This document shows, piece by piece, positions 55,982 to 64,000 of a stretch of 64,000 bases of DNA. Origin of the DNA: Apoderus coryli (taxonomy: Eukaryota > Arthropoda > Insecta > Coleoptera > Attelabidae). The notes beneath the pieces are model-generated. The model saw only the letters and a list, made by a program, of their open reading frames with translations, was not told the origin of the DNA and did not search any database. The DNA lies in NCBI GenBank assembly GCA_911728435.2, contig OU452198.1, forward strand, positions 30,471,902 through 30,535,901. The letters run 5' to 3'. How positions within the stretch are numbered: position 1 is the first letter of the stretch; the number at the start of each line of letters is the position of its first letter. The translations under genes and the position numbers were made by a program.

Positions 55982-58449
55982 AGATTATTTGAAATTCGTT
56001 TAGAAATGTGTTCAGAGTATTTGCGTTTCTGGTTCAATACCAATCGATGCATTATCCAGTGGAGGAGTTATTTTTCCTTGTTCTCAAAATTTGAACATAC
56101 TTCAGCTACTGAATTTCTCTAGTATTTTTTTTTTTAATTAATTTGGGCATCACCTATTTAGGAAACATTAGAACCTTTTTAAACAACTACTATACTACTA
56201 CTACTATATTAATAATTTTATTATTTAATTGAATAGGTACTTAATTCATTAATTTATACATAAAGCAAGTCGCTTTTCTCTTAGAATATGTTATTAATTT
56301 ATTTTTTGTGTGCATTTTTAGAGAACTGTTAAGTTTTTATTAAGTATGTTAATTCTTTTTTAATTTTCATGAGAATAGTTTTTCCAGTTTGTTTTGTTTT
56401 TTACTTCAGTAATGGAATATTATTGCCTATACGTTCCTTATTCATTTCTTTCCTCATTCCTAATCCCTACTGCAAGATATTGTCCGCAAATACCCGCCGC
56501 ACCGACAGAACAAAACTGTTCATTAGAACAAAGCTGTGTTTATTTACAGCCTATAAGATCCTGTTTTATTTACGGTGAATTTTCTGGTAGTATTATTGAT
56601 AACACTTACTTTTAAGGGTTTTTAAAGTATTTTTTAGCTACGGAACATGGATTTATCTATCTAACTCTACATCTCCGAGATCTGAAGAAATTCCTCGGAA
56701 GCATGTCATTACTGTAACAAGATATATAAGACAGGCGGAAATAAAGAACGGTAATGCTTTAAGAATCCATAATGTAGCCTTGTTTAAAACCAAAGCAAGT
56801 TTGATTGTGTGTTCATTGTGTGAAGAAGAGACTAAATAGAAAACTCGATTTTGTCACCTAATTTACAAATAATGTAAGCTTATCAAATATTTTAATACCT
56901 AATACTAATATTGTCGTTTCATATTTATAGGCTTTCTCTGTATTTTATTTATTATACCTGTTAAAAATATACAATTGAATAAAAATGTGGCTATAATTAT
57001 GTACCTCTTCTATATTCAAGTATGCAACATGAAATACTTAGTCTAAATTTAAGCATCGTATAGACGATGCCCAAGAGGACCGAATTTCTAACTGTATGTT
57101 TATTGAATATTGCAGAAGATTTAGTCTTTTGGGGTAGAGCCTATAATTTCCAACACCAAAAAATACGTAATTTATAGAAACTTGGAACGATTTATATATT
57201 TTTTTTAATGTATGTACCTACATAAATATTTTTAGTATATAGGTACCTAATATGTATATACTATTGAATTGTATTTGTATTGAAAATCAAACTGTTCCTT
57301 TTACAATCTGGTAAATATTTTTTAATAATAAAACTAATAAACTCTAGTAGTTTTTTTTTTGTTTTTCATTTTGTGAAATATTTTATCCAACATCGTAAAT
57401 ATGACCAGTAAAAATACCAGAACGTTTATAACGTTCTCATTAATTTTGTATCAGAGTACAAAGCAAAATTTTTGACAATAGGTACCGTAACATTTTGTTT
57501 TTGACATATTAAAAAATATCCCTAAACGGCAACACAAGTGAGAACTACAAGTTCTCACTGATCATGACTCTATTTTCAGACATCGTAAAAAATTACTGTT
57601 TAATGAACTCAGTAAAAATGAAATACAATTTGGCCTCTTTATTAAAGTGAACGTGTCTACTTTCTGCCATTTTTACTGCTCCTTAGTCACTGTTTAAAAT
57701 GAAACAATGAATTTGAAAAGCTTTGAAATAATCCTGGTATATATAGGTAGGTATCACAACCATATTTCATGAAATATGATGGTTCAAAATGCTGAGATCT
57801 CGCTTTTTAAATAAAACATGCAGATTTAAGAGTAACTAGTAGTAGAGTATTTAAAATTATAATACATTTTATGTTATTTTCAATTTTATGCCAATAGGAT
57901 GATTAAATATTAAATTCAATTTTGGAAATATTATTTAATTGCTTTAAGAACACGCCCACGCCCTTAATGCATACACTCCATATGTTTAAAATGTAAATAC
58001 AATTCAAATAATTTTTAGTTTAATTGTTGAACAAATAATATTGACGAACATCGAGAATTTGGTTTATAATCATATAATTTTACTAAAATTTACTTTATTG
58101 TTACTTTTATTATTAACTTAGATTTCAAAATGTATTATAAAACAAACATGGTGATAATGGTAATATACACACACTATGTTTAATTATTAATTTGTCGTCA
58201 ACGAAATAGGTTTGAAATTGAAAGGAATATTCCTAATTGTTGGCATTACTTTATACTAAAACGAAAAGGCAAAAGGAATAAACCCGGAAAAACTATTATA
58301 ATAATGGCGTCAAGGTCACGAAATTTAGGACACAAACATCAAAGAAATTCCGCCGGCCGTCGTATCTGATACTTACTTTATCTGGGCCGGGGGCTTAAGT
58401 GCGTACCGAGGTGTGCGAGTGGAGGACCAGAAGGATGTTTAAAAAAAAA
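55982..58449. other. AT-rich region without recognisable genes
   Basis: Short open stretches only. It contains a perfect 9-bp hairpin (57538-57546/57550-57558, GTGAGAACT) and GAACGT-TTATA-ACGTTC near 57420. A GC-richer patch at about 58300-58440 ends in a run of twelve A (58441-58452), where the inverted copy D begins. No P-element terminal repeat could be identified. Confidence 0.5.
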
Positions 58450-58888
58450 AAATCCCCTCCCTTTCCTAATCTAAGGCATGAATTTTATAAGGGCAGTAAA
58501 GTGAAGTGAGTGAAAACACCTGATATTTGGCGATTAGGAAATCCACTGGTGATGAAATTTGTAATTTACAAAATAATATCATGTTGTTATACGATATTGT
58601 TAAATGTTTACATACCTACTAGAAATAATATGTGCAATTTATAATTATAAGGATAATTTTGAATTTCTGTTTATCTACACAAGATGCAGTCGAAACAGCA
58701 AGTGTTATGCATCTACAAATTCAGATCAGCTGGGCTGATTTACATGATCATCTACTGCTCACTTCACTTGAATTTTACATAAAAGGCACGTCAACGTCAA
58801 ATTTTGACCCAACTCAACCGTCAATCAAATTTGTGATTGACAGACAAGTGACAGTGACTTTTGGTTTGACATTTGACTTTTCTAAGCA

Positions 58889-58897
58889 TATATAAGG
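58889..58897 (+). promoter_or_regulatory. TATA-like box upstream of CDC40, copy D
   Basis: TATATAAGG about 180 bp before the CDC40 coding region, conserved with A and B. Confidence 0.4.
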
Positions 58898-59074
58898 TAC
58901 ATGTTTTATTGTACCACCAGCATTATTGAGATTGTTTTAGATTTGTGTGGTCACATAACACAGACATACCAGTTTTATGTGTGTGTGGTTAATATTTCTC
59001 TAGCTTATGTTTGTTTAATAATAGTTTATTAAACGGTTTGTCCATATTAAGTTTAAGATAAAGTGCTACGAAGA

Positions 59075-59719
59075 ATATTATCACTACAAGAATATAGTGA
59101 TAGTGACGGTGACGAAGGCAAAATTTCATCTGAAGTAAAGCCAACGGAAACAACTCGTGATCGGACCTGCAATGAAACTCCAGAAGTAGACCTTTCTCTA
59201 AGAGGTAAACTAATGCAAATATGTGCGGCTCCAACAGTTCTTTCAACTAGTCTCACTGATGACAAAATATTCACAAAACTAGATACCAAAGAACTTACAT
59301 ACAACGCAAAATACGATGAATTGTTTGCACCAGTGGTAGGTCCGGCAAACCCATTCCAAACTCAACAACAGAGCTTGGACACCAACATGTTATCAGGTCG
59401 AATAGAACCAGCTTACCTAAGTGAATTTCAATTCGAAAATCAACGTCGTACATTTGCGAGTTACGGTTATGCTTTAGATCCATCAGTAGGAGATATAGAA
59501 AAAGACGGTGGTGATAGAGTTATTGGCAACACAGAAGAGGCTACAAATTCGAATTTGAAAACTGTGTTTGAATCGACGAAGTTAAGAACTTCGGATAAGC
59601 GAAAACGGAACCAAAATAATGACGCAAGCGACATTGATGGATTTTTGGGACCATGGGGTGGTTATGAGAATGAACAGCGTGTTACGAAGCCTACTCCAGA
59701 AGAACAAATAGAACTTCAG
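59075..59719 (+). pseudogene. CDC40: CDC40/PRP17 exon 1, copy D (start codon lost)
   Basis: 215 codons homologous to A/B exon 1, with the donor CAG/GTGAGT intact. The ATG of A/B is ATA here (59075-59077), and an in-frame TAA lies just upstream, so no start is left before an internal Met about 40 codons in. It retains NPFQTQQQSLDTNMLSG, six residues longer than A/B and closer to the human Gln-containing linker. That part is therefore ancestral and A/B carry the deletion. Confidence 0.88.
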
Positions 59720-62549
59720 GTGAGTAAATTATTATTTGATTGTTTTACTGTTAGTTTGAAAAATAAAATCACACAAAAAATGAACTGATTCCCCAGCCTT
59801 TGGGGGTAATTTAATTAATTAATTTAAATCTAGTGATCATTGAGAAAAACCATTGAGTTATAAGGAGCCACTATAAGCATTAATTTTACATTGTACACAA
59901 ACGGATGCATTGGGCGGGGCGTAATCGCGAATATGGCGGATTCTCCAGAGCCGCACTGGCTATTTTTGTTGACGTTTTTGTTTTTTAATTTGCAGCTTGG
60001 GTTTATACTTTAATTTGAAAAGTGTACAAAGCACTTGAAATAAAGGTAATTATTAATTATTGATATTTGATACCTAAATACAAGAATAAAAGACGTTAGT
60101 ACTTTATAAATGATATAATATTAATACCCCTTAAACAAAACAATTTTATTTAAATCTTGCCGTATGCTAAGTGATTTATCTATTTTATTTTTACTTAAAT
60201 AATACATCCTGATATTAACGTATTTAGTCGCAATAGATTTGATCAGTAAATATCTCTAGTTATCAAACACTGATTGATCAAAACCGTGCACAACTAAATT
60301 AGGAAAAATATTACTATTTACAAATTTCTTATTAATTCTGCAGGCAACTTTTCATTAGTAGCTACTATACGATTTTTTATGATCTTTTCGCATTGGAAAC
60401 AAATGTCTAGAACATCTTTTGAAGAAATTTGTAATCCCTTTTTTGCTTTCATTTTAATAATGCATCTTGACATTCTCCGCAAATACTTTGCTACTTTAAA
60501 CTAAAAACTACAAATCCAGCAATATTAACAATAATGAATTTCGAAAATTCAGAAAATGGTCCCGGAATATAATCATGATCTGGATAAATTGTTGCTTGTT
60601 ACATAAAGTAACAAGACTTTTAGTTACGTTGGAAATTTGTTTCACACTACCATGCTTTCACCAGACGGACCGTTTCGTTGATCCACAACTCACAGTGGTG
60701 ATAGGCAGCCAGTGTGAACCAAATTTCCAACATTTACGAAGAGCTTATTGTTCTAGCTACAATTCATTCAAACAGAACTCTAACGCAGTAGCAACACTTT
60801 CGCTAAATACCTGGGTTGCCAGGCGGACTTTCATTTTTTGTTTATGAAAAGCGTGTTGTGATCTTAACTTATTAGCTAAATGAAAAGATTCACTCTGTTG
60901 CAATTCATGCAATTGTTTAAAATATCTCCACTCAATACGATTATTTTGTGCATCGGTAAAAGAATGTTTTTCGCCTAGTGTATTTCGAACTAACTTTAGC
61001 ATATGGGGTGAGTCAAGGAAAACCACAACTTCTTCATCACATGATGGATGTGGAAAAGACGTTTTTAAGTTTAAGTGATGTAAATTGCAACCCAGGTGTT
61101 TTGCGATTGTTAAATTTGCTGGAGGTCCATCACATGTAAGGCTGACAACTTGTAATCCAACCTCATGACAATTTCTTAGGCATTCCAAAACCAAGGCCTT
61201 TTTCTGCTCTCCTGTTATACTGGAAATCATGAAATAGGCTACTGGTATCTTCCATTTTCTGTTGATACACTTTAAAAGAAAAACTAGGGCCTCTTTAGCC
61301 AAAATATTCTCTGAGGAACCTGTTCCCATAACAATATAGCCATAATATTTATCCTTACTGGGAACCCATTCTTCTTGCTGACGGATAGCCATCTCATCAA
61401 TTATTATGCCGTATATTATTTTCTTTGAAGAATATTGAACTTTACACTTCAAAGCCTGAAATGCTTCAATCGTAAATCCCGGCTCTCCATTAACACTGTG
61501 ATACCATCTGCTTATAGTTATAAGCATTTGGCGAATAATAATGCAGTGTAAGAGCAAACACTTTCACATCTTTCGCATATTCTTTGTTTAATGGATGATT
61601 ACATTTTTTCTTCAATTGCCGTATGTATAAGTGCTGTGGTCCTCCTAGTTTTGAAATAATATCCAGCGTTTCTTCTTGGATAAAGTGCTTCTTTTGCAGT
61701 AAAAATATTTTTTATGCTTGATATCCGCTCCTCTCGCCGATGGTTTTTTTTTGCAGCATAATTACCTTTTTTTCCAATTTTGCTATTTCAACCTGTTTCA
61801 ATTTTCTCCATATTTTTCGTCTGGCAGATGTAGTTGGTTGAGCAGGTGTTTTAGGCATATCTATGTTCATTGGAGGAGTCCGTTGTATTAGTATATCAGA
61901 TATTATTGTGATCGGTGGTTTACTGGAGGACTGTTCCTGAAATCAAACATGTTATTAGCTACTACCTACATATAACATGTCATACAAGCATATTATTAAC
62001 ACATTTTGTGTTGGATATATTATAGTAGCATAACAATTAATTGTTATTTGAGTTAAATAATTATCCTACATAATAAGATTTACTTACTAGACAATGCGGA
62101 TGAGCAGGGACAGGATCCAGTTTTGTCAAAAGTTGCAGGTGCAAAATGTTTCGAGCAAATCAAACTGGTCCTCGTTGGTGTCCAATTAATTCGAGACACA
62201 TATTCTGTCCAGTTAGGTCTACGAGCAGGCTCTTTAGGAAGTCTAAAAACAATAATATCTTTTTAACACACTTTTATTGGGTTTTTTTTGACAGAAATTG
62301 ATGAAAAAGTAGAGTTTGAGAGTAGAAATCAAGTAAAAGAATTTGTAAACAAAATTGAACTACAATGGCCGTGCCAATTGTTCAGTGCAGAAATATAATG
62401 CTACCAGACTCCTATAATAATGTGTTTTAATAAGTTCGCCTACATATAAACTTATTATTGCTCTGCAAAAATTAATTTTTTGTTTGGGGGTATATAAAAC
62501 ACTCAGTGTATGTAAATAACTGATTAATTATTTACAATTATTTTTTCAG
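59720..62549 (+). other. CDC40 intron 1, copy D
   Basis: 2830 bp with GTGAGT donor and TTTTTTCAG acceptor. It contains the antisense P-like transposase pseudogene (60318-62252). 59789-60317 is AT-rich with nothing recognised. Confidence 0.75.
60318..62252 (-). pseudogene. P-element-like (THAP9-type) transposase, most complete copy, in CDC40 intron
   Basis: Minus strand, several exons. A THAP second-half exon follows a TTTTTAG acceptor at 62252 (RLPKEPARRPNWTEYVSR, SLICSKHFAPATFDK) and ends at a GTAAGT donor near 62093. The next exon, from about 61938, has RRKIWRKLKQVE and VFALTLHYYSPNAYNYKQ. After a one-base frameshift comes an open stretch (60757-61557) with WYHSVNGEPGF, IIDEMAI, LTCDGPPANLTIAKHLG, VFLDSPHMLKLVRNTLG and MKVRLATQVFSESV. 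The C-terminal part has AGFVVFSLK, CGECQDAL and DVLDICFQCEKI up to a stop at 60318. Stops and frameshifts make it inactive. The first THAP exon was not found. Confidence 0.85.
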
Positions 62550-63637
62550 GAATTGATGACGAAAAGAATGAAACGCCATGCCCGCCCTATTGACGGCGAG
62601 GCAAAACAAATTGAGGAAAAATCCGTACTACACATCAATAACCCAGTCGACTACCAAGGCAGATCATTTCTACACCCCCCGCAAGATGTTGGAGTCAATT
62701 TGCGTTCAGAAACACCCCCAACCAAATGTTTCCTACCGAAGGCCCATATCCATACGTGGTCAGGACACACGAAAGGCGTTTCCGCAATTGCTTGGTACCC
62801 ACGTACCGCACATCAGCTGGCATGGATTGTAAAATCAAATTATGGGAAGTGTATAATGAAAGAAGATGTATTAGGACGTACTATGGTCATCGACAAGCTG
62901 TTAGGGACATCAATTTCGATAACAACGGCAAAAGATTCTTATCGGCAGGATACGATAGATATATTAAGTTATGGGACACTGAAACGGGACAAGTATTATC
63001 ACGATTTACAAGCAGAAAGATCCCATATTGTGTTAAATTCAATCCTGATAAGAACAAGCAGCATTTGTTTGTTGCTGGAACATCAGATAAGAAAATTATA
63101 TGTTGGGATATTCGGTCGGGTAATGTAGTTCAGGAATACGATAGGCATTTAGGGGCAGTTAATTCGATTACTTTCGTAGATGACAATAGACGATTTGTCA
63201 CGACATCCGATGATAAATCGCTGCGTGTGTGGGAATGGGATATTCCGGTTGATATGAAATACATCGCAGACCCTCAAATGCATAGTATGCCATCTGTAAC
63301 TCCATCACCAAACGCCAAATGGTTAGCGTGCCAAAGCATGGACAATAAAATAGTGATATTTTCGGCGATGAACCGGTTTAAGATTAACCGGAAGAAGACA
63401 TTCTCTGGTCATATGGTTGCGGGATATGCGTGTACGTTGGACTTTTCACCAGACATGAGTTATTTGGTGTCTGGTGACGCAGATGGAAAGTGTTTTATTT
63501 GGGACTGGAAAACAACAAAATTGTACAAGAAATGGAAAGCACATGACGGTGTTTGCATTGAAGTGTTGTGGCATCCGCATGAACCCAGTAAATTGGTAAC
63601 GGCGGGTTGGGATGGGTTAATTAAGTTTTGGGATTAA
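62550..63637 (+). pseudogene. CDC40: CDC40/PRP17 exon 2, copy D (frameshifted)
   Basis: Homolog of 6989-8086. Ten bases are missing near 62815 (A/B HLLLSAGMDC region), which shifts the frame in the first WD repeat; the remaining propeller is readable only in another frame (62726-63637). Other changes are few (for example CIEVLW for CIGVLW, and LRVWEW, which matches the human residue, for LRAWEW). Together with the lost start codon this copy looks dead. Confidence 0.92.
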
Positions 63638-63679
63638 GCTTTTTATACATTAAAAATGTATTGTATATATTGTATATTT

Positions 63680-63685
63680 AATAAA
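63680..63685 (+). terminator. Polyadenylation signal, CDC40 copy D
   Basis: AATAAA 43 bp after the stop codon. Confidence 0.6.
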
Positions 63686-63699
63686 TGATTTTTTAAACT

Positions 63700-64000
63700 A
63701 TATTTGAAGCTCTCATTTGTTTGTCCAAACAGTAGGTACAATAAGCTGTCATTTTAAAAAAAATCAAAAGTCTGCCTCTTAGAAATAGCGTTGCTTGCAT
63801 ATATACGATTATGCTCATTTCGGTGTTGTTTTATCGTCCCAGTGTACTGTGGGACCTATTGTACAGGTGTCCATGATTTTTGATCCTCTTGATGAGATCG
63901 AGTGGTGCCTTTGAAGCTCTCATTTATTTGTCCAAACGGTACAATAAGCTGTCATTTAAAAAAATCAAAAGTCTGCCTCTTAGAAATAGCGTTGCTTGCC
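63700..64000. repeat. Inverted copy of the 3' direct-repeat cluster
   Basis: Contains the CCCAGTGTACTGTGGG motif near 63838 and two copies of the GAAGCTCTCATTT...GTCTGCCTCTTAGAAATAGCG block. It continues past the window edge. Confidence 0.7.

Larger units (their letters stand above)
58450..64000 (-). repeat. Inverted partial copy (D) of the CDC40 region
   Basis: Matches the reverse complement of roughly 6530-13033 of unit A: promoter, CDC40 exons, P-like pseudogene, 3' repeats. It is more diverged than A is from B. It lacks the mariner and the fold-back MITE, and retains 1243 bp plus part of a THAP exon that A and B have lost. It extends past the window end. Confidence 0.9.

Noticed and set aside
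56369..56615. Two overlapping small frames after the P-like pseudogene
   Set aside because: Low-complexity hydrophobic translations without motifs, in AT-rich sequence; typical chance frames.

Overview
This is eukaryotic, almost certainly insect, nuclear DNA. It is very AT-rich, with GT-AG introns, AATAAA signals and a dense load of transposable elements: copia, DIRS, non-LTR, a rosa-like mariner, P-element/THAP relatives and a fold-back MITE. One 37-nt stretch is complementary to the CCA-tailed 3' end of an insect-type tRNA-Ala. I cannot name the species; a beetle, moth or hemipteran is possible. There are no prokaryotic operons, CRISPR arrays or rRNA genes.

The window is dominated by one near-identical tandem repeat of about 23.8 kb (25.9 kb where it carries an extra mariner). 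Unit A runs from the junction at 4288/4289 to 30171, and unit B from 30172 to about 53955. Each unit holds, in order: a decayed non-LTR element (-), a small repeat cluster, the cellular splicing gene CDC40/PRP17 (-, two exons), a P-like pseudogene antisense in the CDC40 intron, a lone THAP exon (+), a truncated DIRS element (+) split by a non-LTR retrotransposon (-), a second DIRS element (-), and the start of a P-element/THAP gene whose third exon is split by a copia retrotransposon with a 5-bp target duplication. At the end of units A and B the P-like gene is cut abruptly by the tandem junction. After the last copia copy (48255-53838) it continues natively to about 55981.

From 55982 to 58449 there is AT-rich DNA without a recognisable gene. 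From about 58450 to the end lies a more diverged, inverted partial copy (D) of the CDC40 region. It keeps ancestral sequence lost from A and B (more of the P-like transposase and 18 bp of CDC40 coding sequence), but its own CDC40 has lost the start codon and carries a 10-bp frameshifting deletion. Units A and B therefore hold two apparently intact CDC40 genes and D holds a pseudogene.

Shared and private lesions order the events. Copia, both DIRS elements, the non-LTR elements and the deletions in the P-like pseudogene predate the A/B duplication. The mariner at 8594-10680 came later: units B and D have an empty TA site. Its transposase is intact. The near-identity of A and B means that a false tandem made from two haplotypes during assembly must be excluded.
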